This document shows, piece after piece, positions 11,943-22,294 of a DNA stretch of 64,000 nt (within the stretch, counting starts at the first letter, position 1; every line of letters begins with the position of its first letter). The stretch is taken from positions 503,811 to 567,810 of the forward strand of contig LNAC01000277.1 of the NCBI GenBank assembly GCA_002007465.1, written 5' to 3'. A program made the position numbers and the translations under genes. The notes under the pieces are model-generated. The model was given only the letters and a program-made list of their open reading frames with translations, was not told the DNA's origin and made no database searches. Origin of the DNA: Ailurus styani (Eukaryota > Chordata > Mammalia > Carnivora > Ailuridae).

Positions 11943-12140
11943 GGGGCACCTGGGTGGCTCAGTCATTAAGCGGCTGCCTTGGGCTCAGGTCATGATCCCA
12001 GGGTCCTCAGATCAAGCCCCACATCAGGCTCCCTGCTCAGCGGGAAGCTTGCTTCTCCCTCTCCCACTCCCCCTGCTTGTGTTCCCTCTCTTGTTGTCTC
12101 TCTCTGTTAAATAAATAAAATCTTTAAAAATAAATAAATG
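11943..12140 (+). mobile_element. CAN SINE, 13-bp TSD
   Basis: 'CTCCCACTCCCCCTGCTTGT' body, the older arctoid type. TSD AAGTTGTCATTTT at 11930-11942 and 12141-12153. Confidence 0.95.
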
Positions 12141-12316
12141 AAGTTGTCATTTTAAGTGCATGGATGAATTATTACTTTTGTTACTGAGCTCAGTAAATAC
12201 TCATTAGCCCCCAAACTGTTGGCCCTGCTTTATCTCTCTTTTGGAGACGAGGTGGATGTGCAAAGTAGTTTACTGCTAGGAGCTATAAGACAATAAGGAA
12301 CTGACCTTAATTGTCT

Positions 12317-12510
12317 TTTTTTTTTTTTTAAGATTTTATTTACTTATTAGAGAGCACAAGAGAGAGCATGAGCTGGGGGAGAGGCAGATGAATAGGGAGG
12401 GTAGACCCCCCTTGAGCAGGAAGCCTGATGCAGGTCTTGATCCCAGAACCCTGGGGTTATGACCTGAAAGGAAGGCAGAGGCTTAACCAACTGAGCCACC
12501 CAGGCACCCC
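12317..12510 (-). mobile_element. Older CAN SINE
   Basis: T-run, 'AAGATTTTATTTACTTATTA', G-rich body and head ending 'CTGAGCCACCCAGGCACCCC'. Confidence 0.9.
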
Positions 12511-13580
12511 ATGAATTGTTTTTTTAATGTTGTGACTCCACCCCCTCAGTAAAAAAAAACAAAAACGTGGTCCTGTGAATGTTTTGCATTCTGACTGTGA
12601 TATTGAAATGAAAAGGGGGATGATAGCCCCTTCTCATGAGGTGAGTTTTGAGCAGAGGTCCTGCATTATCTCTTGCTATATAACAAATTCCCCCCAAATT
12701 TAGTAATTTGAAAGAACAAATACAATCCTTTGCAGTCCAAAGGGTCTGGAATCAGAGGGTTAGCTGGATGGTTCTGACTTAGTCTCTTTTTGAGTTTGTA
12801 GGCAAGATATTGGCCTGAGCTGCAGTCATTTGAAGGATTGGTTAGGGTTGGAGACCATGTTTCCTAATCATATGGTTATTAGCAGGAAGCGAGTAATCTT
12901 AGCATATGAGCTTCTGAATTGGGGCTGTTCACAGTATGGCAAGTGATTCTACAGAGAGTGACCAAAGGGTCATAGTCTTTTAGAACCTAATCTTGGGAGT
13001 AACATCATTTCTGCTATATTCTGTTGGTCACACTGACAGTTTTGATACAGTGTGGAAAGGAACTACAAAAAAATGTGAATGTAAGGAAGCACAGTTAATT
13101 GGAGATTCTCTTGGAGTTTGGTTACCAGAGGTCTCTTTCTTTGTGAACATGTAAGAAGTACTGTCAGGGTATGGAAAACATTTCTTTTTTTGTATCATTA
13201 TGTTCAGGAGACCTAGGGATAATTATACCAATAAAACTCTTCATAGCTTACCTTTCTATCCTTATGTTTCAGTTAGTAGCTATGCAAGTGGACTTTCCTA
13301 TACATCCTTAATTAAGGACTTGCTTTCCCTGTTTTAGTGAGGTTCTCAAGATCTGGAGAGTTTCTACAGCAGTGTTACCCAAAATGTGGTTATTGAAACA
13401 AGACTTTTCCAAGATGCTTTACACTAAGGGGGTTCCATTACTTTTGGAAACCTCTGTTATCCTCTTCCCCTTGGAGAATCATTGTGCAAGTTAATATATC
13501 AGAAGTCTCTAAGGAGTCCTGCATTGAAAAAATCAGTTTCACCTTTTTGTACCCCGTGTTTTTAAAAATGTACTTGATTG

Positions 13581-13767
13581 GAGCACCTGGGTGGCTCAGT
13601 TGTTAGGCGTCTGCCTTTGGCTCAGGTCATGATCCTGGGGTCCTGGGATCAAGTGCCGCACAGGGCTCCCTGTCTAGCGGGAGGCCTGCTTCTCCTTCTC
13701 CCATTCCTCCTGCTTGTGTTCCCTCTCTCGCTGTCTCTGTCCGTCAAATAAATAAAAATCTTTAAAA
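13581..13767 (+). mobile_element. CAN SINE, 17-bp TSD
   Basis: Older 'CCTCCTGCTTGTGTTCCCTC' body. Perfect TSD AAAAATGTACTTGATTG at 13564-13580 and 13768-13784. Confidence 0.95.
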
Positions 13768-13784
13768 AAAAATGTACTTGATTG

Positions 13785-13860
13785 TTGGAATCGCTATATT
13801 GTACACCTAAAACTAATATAACACTGTATGTTAACTATACTGGAATTAAAATAAAAAGCT
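13785..13860 (+). mobile_element. L1 3' terminus
   Basis: 'TATATTGTACACCTAAAACT', 'ACACTGTATGTTAACTATAC' and TGGAATTAAAATAAAA is the standard carnivoran L1 3' end just before the A-tail. The SINE at 13581 sits at its edge. Confidence 0.8.
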
Positions 13861-14096
13861 TAATAAAAACACTTACTTATATAACTTATATAGCTCACAT
13901 TTGTTATTATAAGTGGAATAAATTAAAGATCTTGTTCTAACAAAAATTTATCACAAATATAGTCCTTTATTCAAAACAAGTTATTTAGGCAGCTTTATTT
14001 CTGTATTTTAGGTGATTAAAATTTTTCTTAAGTACTTTTCAGTTTGTAATTATTTTACATTTTGGAATGCAGCTGAGGTCAGAAATTGCAAGTGGG

Positions 14097-14282
14097 GGCA
14101 CCTGGGTATCTCAGTGGGTTAAAGCCTCTGCCTTCGGCTCAGGTCATGATCTCAGGGTCCTGGGATCGAGTCCCGCATCGGGCTCCCTGCTCAGCGGGGA
14201 AGCCTGCTTCCTCCTCTCTCTCTGCCTGCCTCTCTGCCTACTTCTGTGTCAAATAAATAAATAAAATCTTAAAAAAAAAAAA
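14097..14282 (+). mobile_element. Young CAN SINE, 16-bp TSD
   Basis: Complete head and body ('CTGCCTGCCTCTCTGCCTAC'), AAATAAATAAATAAAATC tail. TSD AGAAATTGCAAGTGGG at 14081-14096 and 14283-14298. Confidence 0.96.
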
Positions 14283-14404
14283 AGAAATTGCAAGTGGGTG
14301 ATAACTTTATTTTCATTGTTACTAGTAATTGTGAAATTGCGAGATCTGAGGAAAGTTTTCATCCTTGGCCACTTAAGGAGCCATTTAGGAGATTTTTACT
14401 TTTA

Positions 14405-14520
14405 CTGATTTATTAGCAAATGTTTTTGAGCATATTTTAGGCCCTAGGTTTGCTGTGATCAACAACATAGGCCATCCTTCTTTTGAGGTGACAGCCAGAC
14501 AAATGGAGGTAATTGCAGAA
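14405..14520 (-). mobile_element. L2 fragment (probable)
   Basis: 'TTTTGAGCATATTTTAGGCC' and following resembles the reverse complement of the L2 3' end. Short and old. Confidence 0.45.
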
Positions 14521-15623
14521 GGGCCACAAGAGACCAAAGCAGAGGCTTGGTGGTCCACAGATAGCTAGCTGCCTCTGGGTGGAGTGTGTGCCTATTAATA
14601 GGTTCTTGTGCAATGATTCTCAACAGAGAAGGGAGGAGTTTTCTAATCTGTAGCGGTGTTGAATGATGTTAAGCTTATTTGAAGGTATTAAGCATTGAAA
14701 AGATCTAGAAACATTTGCTATATTGTTAGGAATAGTTCATTGTCCAGAAAAAGTATAAGCTAGCTTTTAAGCAGAGAATTGAGTTCTGAAGAGATACCCA
14801 TGCTTGTCTACTTTAATGCAAGAAAAGATGCTCATTAAGAGTCGTTATAGTGTTACATGCAATTCTAATAACATTGGTTATTTGGTCTTTAAACTCATAA
14901 GCTATGAGCTTCTGTGGTTTTTGTTTTGCTTTGTTGTATACTGAAAAAGAATGTCCACTAGTAGATAACACAGGAAGAGCTGAGCAATAAAAACTGTATA
15001 AACAAGAATGTAAAACATAGCCATTTGGGGGCATCTAATATGTAGAAAAATAACTGTATCTCAGGCCCTGATTGAGAGCTTAAATTACGTGTAAGTATCC
15101 TATTTAAAAATGAAAACAAATATGGGCTGTAAATTGTAAATTAAAATTATTCAAAACATTTTCCAAAGGCTTTTTGCATGTATGGTTACTTGTATAGTTT
15201 TTTTGATAAGCTTGTATGTCTGAAATGACAGTCTTTAAGGATGATGGAGAAGTGTGGTTTTTATAATTGGAAAGTAGTAAAGGAAACACTGCTGAAACTT
15301 TCAAGCAGTTGTAATCTGGGCTGAGTGAGATCTTATAACCTCAGTGAAGTAACAGTGAAGTTTTGTAGGTAGCTGTCTGCTCTTTAAACCACTTTACAGC
15401 ATCATTGTTTACAAATATATTTAGAAATACTTTGTGAATTATAGGACAAACAATTAAAAATTAGAGAGGCATATAAGATGTATACAAGATGTTAAGTTCT
15501 TGCAAAGGAAAAGATGTGAGCATTTGGAGGAAATTTACTCAAGGATTTCAGACTGAAACTAGAAGGATGTTTATATTGTCTTTTTTTTTTAAAGTACAAA
15601 TTATTATTGATACTCTTTTCTAG

Positions 15624-15715
15624 AAACGACTGCAGAAAGAACTGTTGGCTTTGCAAAATGACCCACCTCCTGGAATGACTTTAAACGAAAAGAGTGTTCA
15701 GAATTCAATTACACA
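15624..15715 (+). CDS. UBE2W: UBE2W coding exon 2 (residues 6-36)
   Basis: First coding exon of UBE2W visible in the window. It begins after a TTTTCTAG acceptor and ends at a GTAAG donor. Reading starts in phase 0 with KRLQKELLALQNDPPPGMTL and continues to residue T35, with two bases of the Q36 codon. This is the N-terminal helix and start of the beta-sheet of the ubiquitin-conjugating (UBC) fold. UBE2W carries thioester-linked ubiquitin and transfers it to the alpha-amino group of a substrate's first residue rather than to lysine (established for the family). The roughly five upstream residues must come from an exon before base 1, so no start codon is present here. Length 92 bp; it joins exon 3 in phase 2 with no stop. 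The identification rests on recognising the protein and on all five exons joining to the expected 151-residue length. Confidence 0.97.
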
Positions 15716-15801
15716 GTAAGTATTTAATTTTTTGAAGTACTTGTTTCTGTTATTATTAGTGTAAAGTATGAATATATACTTATTTTTAAAAATGTAGAAT
15801 T

Positions 15802-15992
15802 TGGGGCATCTGGGTGGCTTAGTTGTTTAAGTATCCAACTCTTGATTTTGATTAAGCGTTGTGAGATCAAGCCCCGCATTGGGCTCTGTGCACAGTGGGG
15901 AGTCTGCTTGAGATTTTCTCTCTCTCTCTCTCTCTCTCTCACTCTGCCCCTCTCCTTGCTCGCTCTCTCAAATAAATCTTTAAAAAAATTTA
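15802..15992 (+). mobile_element. Older CAN SINE near exon 2
   Basis: Head 'GGGGCATCTGGGTGGCTTAG', (TC)n run and AAATAAATCTTTAAAAAAA tail. Begins 86 bp after the exon 2 donor. Imperfect flanks AAAATGTAGAATTT and AAAATGTGGAGTTT support an old insertion. Confidence 0.9.
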
Positions 15993-17054
15993 AAATGTGG
16001 AGTTTTCATATTTCATACCACTTTCTTCCATCAAGAGGTAAATAAATAGATCTTATCCTATGCATTTATATACCCCACTTTGTGTTACATAGTAGTATTA
16101 CATTGGATATGATGTATGATTTGTTAACCTTGTTTTTTCAACCATATGTTGATTAGTAACGTTTTAAAATGTTTCCTGCTAAAGAGGGAGGATATAAAAA
16201 CTTTGGTCTGACTTTGTTTATGAAATGATCTTCATCTACAATAGAGCAGTTTGGCCTGAAGTTGTTTATCCAGTTTTTCAAAACCACATGTAAAGGTTTG
16301 AAAAGGATAGTAGTCAAGAGGTGTCTCCAATCCCTGAACACATTAATTGCCCTGTACAGAACAGTAACTAAATGTTAGACTCTTCACCAACCTCTTTTAA
16401 TAGATAAGAAACTTCTTCATGAGGATAAAAAAGTGAAGCATAGAAGGAAGGCGCAGAAATATTCTAATTCTGCTCCTTCCTTGGGTGCAAAGAAGTCTTT
16501 TCTCAGACATGAAACCAAGAAGAGTAGAGAGATACATATGTGTCCTCTCATAAAGATGACCATTTGAATTAGTTTGAAATGTTTTCTAAAGTATCATCCT
16601 GAGATCTCACAACCCAGTATAGTCTATTTTTACCACTCCTTTGACTTAATAATTGTTTTGTTAGATAAGGGTAATGTTCCGAAATGGAGGCAGGGGGGTT
16701 TAAAATAATGGAACCTCTCCTTAAAATCTTCAAAAACATAAAAGAGATAGGAGGCAACAAGATAAAAAGTATAGTGTAAACCAAGTTGTAGGACAAAGAG
16801 GATAATTCAGATAGTTAGTGATATTCTAGGTCCAGAGAGCAAAAGTGACCAGAATTCATGGACATATTTATCCTTTTAGAGGAATAATTTTAGTTACCTT
16901 TGACTTTGAGATTTGAGTCCATACTTATGACAGAAGTCAGGCTTTTTTAAAAAAGGGATGTGAAGAATGGATCTATTGATGTTTGGATGGATATATTGTT
17001 TGAAAATGAGTACAGGTCTCTATAACAATCTCTTTAGAACATTGCTGGGTTCTC

Positions 17055-17465
17055 AAGCATTTTTAGGTTTCCTACAAAATTGAGCAGAAGGTACAGAGGT
17101 TTCTCACATAATTATCAACATCCCCCACCAGAATGGGACATTTGTTAAAATTGATGAGGTGTGGTTGACATATTGTAATCCCCCAAAGTCTGTAGTTTAC
17201 ATTATAATTCATTCTTGGTTTTGTATGGTCTAAGGATTTGGGTAAACGTTCAGTGACATGTATCATCATTATGGTATCATACAAAATATTTCACTGCCCT
17301 AAAAATCCCCGGTGCTCCAGCTATTCATCACTACCCCCCCAACCACTGATGTTTTTACTGTCTCTAGTTTTCCCTTTCCCAGACCCTCATATCCTTGGAA
17401 TCATACAGTATGTAGCCTTTCAGATTGGCCTCTATTACTAAGTAATATGCATTTAAGGTTCTTTT
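17055..17465 (-). mobile_element. Old L1 fragment
   Basis: 'GGGACATTTGTTAAAATTGA', 'AATCATACAGTATGTAGCCT' and 'AGTAATATGCATTTAAGGTT' are reverse-strand landmarks of old L1M/HAL1 3' regions. Confidence 0.75.
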
Positions 17466-17488
17466 TCTTTTTGTGACTCTTGGTTGAT

Positions 17489-17530
17489 TTTTATTTAGAG
17501 TGTATGACCTTTTATTTAGAGTGTATGACC
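17489..17530. repeat. 21-bp exact tandem duplication
   Basis: The 21-bp unit at 17489-17509 (TTTTATTTAGAGTGTATGAC plus C) is repeated without change at 17510-17530; a partial third copy (TTTAT) follows. Confidence 0.9.
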
Positions 17531-18126
17531 TTTATTCTATATAAGTAAGTGAATTTTGTTGTTGTTGTTGTTCTGTATAATTAGATAGATTATATTCCAT
17601 TTTCATTGGTAATGATCAAGTGAGCCCTCTTTCAACCTTTCCCTTTTTTGTTGGTTGGGGAAACCGCATAATATAATGATTTATAAAAAGTCAAAGGAAT
17701 GTTTTACATTTTTACAAATGGAAAGATTTGTACAGATTGTCAAGCAGTTATACCAAAATTGTTTAACTACCAAAACAGCATTATCTTTGTTGCAGAATAA
17801 ACCTCTCATTTTTAGAGATGTTTGTCAGGCAGTTTTTCTTTTAAAATTAAATTTATTATAAATGAATCACAGTTTTATTATCTTTGACTGTCTTCCAGGA
17901 TATAAAAGTAGTATTAAAAGGTATGTTTAAGTGGGATAAGAATGATTATGAAAAAAAAAAGCACATTAAGCTTTCTGGAAGACAGTTTGGTAGCATGTAT
18001 TAAGACTTTTAAAAATAAAAAATAAAATTTAAAAAAGACTTAAAAATAAGAGTATCATATCCTTTGAACTAATAAATAAACCCCTAAGTTGAACTAAGGA
18101 AGGAACAGAGACATAGATTAACCCAG

Positions 18127-18449
18127 AGGTGCCTGGTTGGCTCATTCAGTAGAACATGCAATTCTTTTTTCTTTTAGATTTTATTTATTTATTTGACAGA
18201 GAGAAACACAGTGAGAGAGGGAACAATAGCAGGGGGAGTGGGAAAGGGAGAAGCAGGCTTTCCCACAGAGCAGGGAGCCTGATGCAGGGCTCAGTCTGAG
18301 GACCCTGGGCTCATGACCTGAGCCGAAAGCAGACACTTAACAACTGAGCCACCCAGGCACCCCATAGAACATGCAATTCTTGATCTCAGGGTCGTGAGTT
18401 TAAGCCCCATGTTGGTGGACATAGAGCTTACTTTAAAAAAAGAAAAAGA
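18127..18449 (+). mobile_element. Old short SINE split by another SINE
   Basis: Head 'AGGTGCCTGGTTGGCTCATT' at 18127-18166 resumes after the nested copy at 18365 with 'TTGATCTCAGGGTCGTGAGT' and 'AGAGCTTACTTTAAAAAAAG'. This is the short tRNA-type class. Confidence 0.85.
18167..18364 (-). mobile_element. CAN SINE nested in SINE, 17-bp TSD
   Basis: Complete reverse copy with the older AGCAGGGGGAGTGGG body. Perfect TSD TAGAACATGCAATTCTT at 18150-18166 and 18365-18381, which is host SINE sequence. Confidence 0.95.
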
Positions 18450-18664
18450 GGGCGCCTGGGTGGCTCAGTGGGTTAAAGCCGCTGCCTTCGGCTCAGGTCA
18501 TGATCCCAGGGTCCTGGGATCGAGGCCCGCATCGGGCTCTCTGCTCGGCAGGGAGCCTGCTTCCTCCTCTCTCCTCTCTCTCTGCCTGCCTCTCTGCCTA
18601 CTTGTAATCTCTCTCTNAATAAAAAATAAAAAATAAAAATAAATAAAAAAAATAAAAAAAGAAA
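18450..18664 (+). mobile_element. Young CAN SINE with ambiguous tail
   Basis: Head GGGCGCCTGGGTGGCTCAGT with 'AGCCGCTGCCTTCGGCTCAG' and the CTGCCTACTTGTAATCTCTC body. An N at 18617 marks an unresolved base or collapse where the AAATAAA tail begins; the tail is a long A/T simple repeat. Confidence 0.93.
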
Positions 18665-19129
18665 AAGAAAAAAGATTAAGTGTATTCTCTTCAGCATTAC
18701 TATTTCTAGAGACAATTTGGAGACAATTTAAATGTCAGTGACAGGGAAATCATTTCTCAAAGTTAGACCGTGGAATGGCACCCCCTGAGTTATAGCCCAT
18801 AGTCAGCATGAAATGCAGAAATTTTGTATAGACATAATCCCTTTGAAAATCCCAGAGAGAGTCTATATTGGTGTGTATCCTGTCGTAATATATCCAACAG
18901 AACTAGTTTTTCCTTTGGAGGGTAATAGTTGACTGTTCTTTGATTAGAAGCTATGAATGCCTGAAAAATAACTGTTTAAATATTAGAATCCTAGAACAAT
19001 AGCTACTCACTGGAAATTAAGAACTGAGACTTGCCCATTTTATTCATCCTCAGGGACATGTGCCCTTAATTGGACTCATAAACACTGAGGATTTGTTTTT
19101 GTTTTGTTTTGTTACTTTTTAAATTTTTT

Positions 19130-19352
19130 TTAATTTTTTATTTTTATTTATTTATTTTTAAAGATTTTATTTATTTATTTGACACAGAGAGAGAGATCAG
19201 ATCACAAGTAGGCAGAGAGGCAGGCAGAGAGAGAGAAGGAAGCAGGCTCCCCACTGAGCAGGGAGCCCGATGCGGGCCTGGATCCCAGGATGCTGAGATC
19301 ATGACCTGAGCCGAAGGCAGAGGCTTTAACCCACTGAGCCACCCAGGCGCCC
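19130..19352 (-). mobile_element. Young CAN SINE, 16-bp TSD
   Basis: Complete reverse copy with a long A/T tail. TSD ACTTTTTAAATTTTTT at 19114-19129 and 19353-19368. It is inserted in the tail of the older SINE that follows. Confidence 0.94.
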
Positions 19353-19530
19353 ACTTTTTAAATTTTTTATTACTATTTTTTAGAGAGAGCAGGGGGAAGG
19401 GTGGGCAGAAGGAGAGAGAATCTTAAGCAGACTCCATACCCAGCATGAAGCCCGACATGGGATCTGATCTCATGACCCTGAGATCTTGCCCTGAGCTTAA
19501 ATCAAGAGTCAGACCCTTAATCAACTGATT
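19353..19530 (-). mobile_element. Older CAN SINE (host of previous)
   Basis: 'TTTTTTAGAGAGAGCAGGGG', '...AAGCAGACTCCATACCCAGC' and a decayed head 'GACCCTTAATCAACTGA'. Confidence 0.8.
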
Positions 19531-19867
19531 TAAGTGTACACATAATTTAACTATTGGACATCAGTTCCATCGATAAAGAAACTACAAAATGACTAGCATG
19601 AAATGTACTGAAAGTACTTCAGTAGTGATTATATTTCGGTGATTTTTGTTTATACCTTTCTAAATTTTCTATAGTGAACATATATTGCTTTTTCAGTTAG
19701 CGAAAAGTTATTTAAAATTACTCTGTACAGTGTTGAAAATTATGCTGCCTTTGACCTGTCTCACCCAGATATTGGAAGGATTACTAAGATCTTTGTTTAG
19801 CTATTATTTAAAAGCTGTGTTTGGATAGATCACATGTAAATTTATGGTACATTATGTCCTAAAATTT

Positions 19868-20058
19868 TTTTTTAAGATTTTATTTATTTATTTGTCAGAG
19901 AGAGAAACAGCACAGAAGCAGGGGGAATGGCAGGCAGAAGGAGAAGCAGGCTCCCCGCTGAGCAAGGAACTTGATGCAGGACTTAATCCTAGGACCCTAG
20001 GATCATGACCTGAGCCAAAGCTAGACACTTAACCAACTGAGCCACTCAGCGGTCCCTA
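19868..20058 (-). mobile_element. CAN SINE, 11-bp TSD
   Basis: Reverse copy, older body; TSD TCCTAAAATTT at 19857-19867 and 20059-20069. Confidence 0.93.
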
Positions 20059-20100
20059 TCCTAAAATTTGCCTCATAAGGAGAATGAAACAGCACCAGGA

Positions 20101-20325
20101 GGGGTGCCCAGGTGGCTCAGTTGGTTAAATGCTGGACTCTTGGTTTTTGGCTCAAGTCATGATCTCAAAGTCCTGAGAGTGAGCGCTGCATTGGGGCTGA
20201 GCCCAGAGCCTGCTTGAGACCCTCCCTCTCCCTTCCCCTCTGTTCTTTCCCCTGCTCCCACTAGTGCATGCTCTCCCACTCTCAAATCAATCAGTCAATC
20301 AGACACATCAAATCAACTCTTAAAG
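20101..20325 (+). mobile_element. Older CAN SINE
   Basis: Head 'GGGGTGCCCAGGTGGCTCAG', long CT-rich middle and a mutated tail (CAATCAGTCAATCAG). Flanks GCACCAGGA on both sides. Confidence 0.9.
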
Positions 20326-20469
20326 GGCACCAGGAAGTCCTTTGATTTTTCCTTGGAATAATCACTGTGCATAGTGGATAGTGGATGTCAGTGGTAAAAG
20401 GGGATTTTGATGGCTAGGAAGGATCCAGTTTGTAAAGAAAATAGGTTTTTGTTTCTATTTTGTTTTTAA

Positions 20470-20720
20470 TGCAGCTTATGCATTATATTTACTATGTGCT
20501 GGTTCTGATGTCAGGAAAGTACTACATGCTTTGCATACATAATGCCATTTATCTTGGCAACACTGAGATGAGTATCCTTTTTTAATGAACTTTCAACTTT
20601 GTTTTAAATATATGTTTTAGAATTGAAATAGTTAAAACAAGAGCGGTAAAACAACTTACTCATGGCCATATAGCTAAGGGACAGACCTGTGTAATTTACT
20701 GTAAAATATTGCTTCTTGGC
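20470..20720 (-). mobile_element. MIR
   Basis: Reverse MIR layout: 'TACTATGTGCTGGTTCTGAT', then 'TGCATACATAATGCCATTTA', and the trailing 'CTCATGGCCATATAGCTAAG' corresponding to the MIR 'GGTCACACAGCTAG' core. Confidence 0.7.
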
Positions 20721-21082
20721 TCTGTGGTCATATCTTTTATTATCATGTGTGGTATTCAGCATGCATTTTGGAAATGAATAGCAATGCTCTAAAGGGCCTG
20801 TATGTGTTAGCTGATAGCTTTTAGAGAATAGGCACATTTATTATTTTATATACTCCTAAATCCATAGTATGTGGGGTGATAACTAAAACCTCAACACTGT
20901 ATTCTCAATATTACTTCCTTTTATTTCCCTGTACCTAAAGTAATAAATTTTTATACCTAAAAAGTTTAAGATAAAAGAAATTGGCCAGTGCTTTAATTCG
21001 GATTCTTATAATTGGTCCATTTTTGCTTCTCAGTGTGGCCCCATCATCTTTGCCACCATTATTCTACTCCCCTTTTAAAATT

Positions 21083-21488
21083 TTTATTTATTTTTTTAAA
21101 TTTTATTTTATTTTTTTAGAGAATGCATGCATGAGCAGCAGGGAGGGGGAGAGGGAGAGAGAGAATCTTTTTTTTTTTTTTTTTAAGATTTTATTTATTT
21201 ATTTGACAGAGAGAGAGATCACAAGTAGGCAGAGAGGCAGGCAGAGAGAGAGGAGAGGAAGCAGGCTCCCCACCGAGCAGGGAGCTGATGCGGGACTCCA
21301 TCCCAGGACCCTGAGATCATGACCTGAGCTGAAGGCAGGCTTTAACCCACTGACCCACCCAGGGGCCCGAGAGAGACGATCTTAAGTGGGGCTTAAGATG
21401 CAGGGCTCAGTCTCAGGACTCTGAGATCATGACCTGAGCTGAAATAGAGAGTTGGATGCTTAACTGACTGAGCCACCCTGATGCCCCA
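21083..21488 (-). mobile_element. Older CAN SINE split by a young one
   Basis: T/A-rich start and 'GAGAATGCATGCATGAGCAG' before the inner copy; after it 'GGGCTTAAGATGCAGGGCTC' and head 'ACTGACTGAGCCACCCTGAT'. Confidence 0.85.
21170..21368 (-). mobile_element. Young CAN SINE nested in SINE
   Basis: Long T-run, CACAAGTAGGCAGAGAGGCA body and head ending GGGGCCCG. Imperfect flanks GAGAGAGAATCTT and GAGAGAGACGATCTT are compatible with a TSD later mutated by a 2-bp change. Confidence 0.92.
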
Positions 21489-21499
21489 GTTTCCCCTTT

Positions 21500-21600
21500 T
21501 TAAAATTAATTTATTTAATTAATTTTTAAGATTATTTGTATATTTGAGAGGGCATGAGCAGGAGGGAGGGGCAGAAGGAGAAACATACTCCCCCTCCTCC
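21500..21600 (-). mobile_element. Partial CAN SINE
   Basis: Tail 'TTTTTAAGATTATTTGTATA' and 'GAGGGCATGAGCAGGAGGGA', then interrupted; the head is absent. Confidence 0.65.
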
Positions 21601-21627
21601 TCCCTTTTTTAAAAGAGCAAGCGATAC

Positions 21628-21728
21628 AGGTGCCTGGCTGGCTCAGTCAGTGGAGCATGTGACTCTTGATCTCAGTATTGTGAGTTCAAGCCCCATGTTG
21701 GGCATAGAGCTTACTAATAAAATAAGTG
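21628..21728 (+). mobile_element. Short tRNA-type SINE
   Basis: 'CAGGTGCCTGGCTGGCTCAG', 'TTGTGAGTTCAAGCCCCATG' and 'AGAGCTTACTAATAAAATAA'. Same short class as 18127. Confidence 0.85.
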
Positions 21729-21830
21729 AGCAAGAGATAAGTGTATAGATTATAAACAGATGTATATTCATGATTATTTTATGTGGAAACAGAGTGATCT
21801 TATAAAGAGGTCATAGAAATCTTTTCTAAG

Positions 21831-21950
21831 TGAGATACCACCTCACACCAGTCAAGATGGCTAAAATTAAAAGTCAGGAAATAACAGGAGTGAGATACCA
21901 CCTCACACCAGTCAAGATGGCTAAAATTAAAAGTCAGGAAATAACAGGTG
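21831..21950. repeat. 60-bp exact tandem duplication within L1
   Basis: Bases 21831-21890 repeat at 21891-21950, differing only in the last two bases at the outer edge (AG versus TG). The unit is a multiple of three and keeps the ORF2 frame. Confidence 0.95.
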
Positions 21951-22239
21951 TTGGTGAGGATGTGGAGAAAGGGGAGCCCTCCTACACTGTTGGTGGGAAT
22001 GCAAGCTGGTGCAGGCACTCTGGAAAACGGTATGGAGGTTCCTCAAAAAGTTGAAGAAAATACAGCTACCCTACGACCCAGCAATTTCACTACTGGGTAT
22101 TTACCCTAAAGATACAAATGTAGTGATCCAAAGGGGCACACGCACCCAAATGTTTATAGCAGCAATGTCCACAATAGCCAAACTACAAAAAGAGCCTAGA
22201 TGTCCATCAGTAGATGAATGGTTGAAGAAGATGTGGCCC

Positions 22240-22242
<3 letters not shown>

Positions 22243-22290
<48 letters not shown>

Positions 22291-22294
22291 TGTC
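22243..22294. repeat. (TG)n microsatellite in L1 ORF2
   Basis: About 20 TG units plus an interrupted tail, at the place where L1 normally has an ATATAT-type run before the TACAATG. It shifts the frame between the two ORF2 parts. Confidence 0.95.

Larger units (their letters stand above)
1..15623 (+). other. UBE2W: UBE2W intron 1 (partial)
   Basis: Everything before exon 2 is read as intron 1 because residues 1-5 are missing and no exon ending in phase 0 with a plausible start was found. Besides the listed repeats, unique-looking AT-rich DNA fills about 560-1800, 4000-4960, 10560-11590, 12510-13560 and 14300-15600. The span 7800-8200 may contain degraded hAT-type DNA transposon sequence ('CAAAGTGTGGTCTATGGACC' near 8010 resembles MER5/Charlie ends), and 12655-13080 holds an unidentified old interspersed repeat. 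No further gene is supported. Confidence 0.75.
17950..19740 (+). mobile_element. Old L1 3' end split by SINE insertions
   Basis: Pieces at about 17960-18120, 18690-18850 and 19590-19740 read as one sense-strand L1M 3' end: 'GACAGTTTGGTAGCATGTAT' at the start and 'TTTCTATAGTGAACATATAT' at the end, the latter a familiar L1M 3'UTR landmark. CAN SINEs separate the pieces. Exact family uncertain. Confidence 0.6.
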
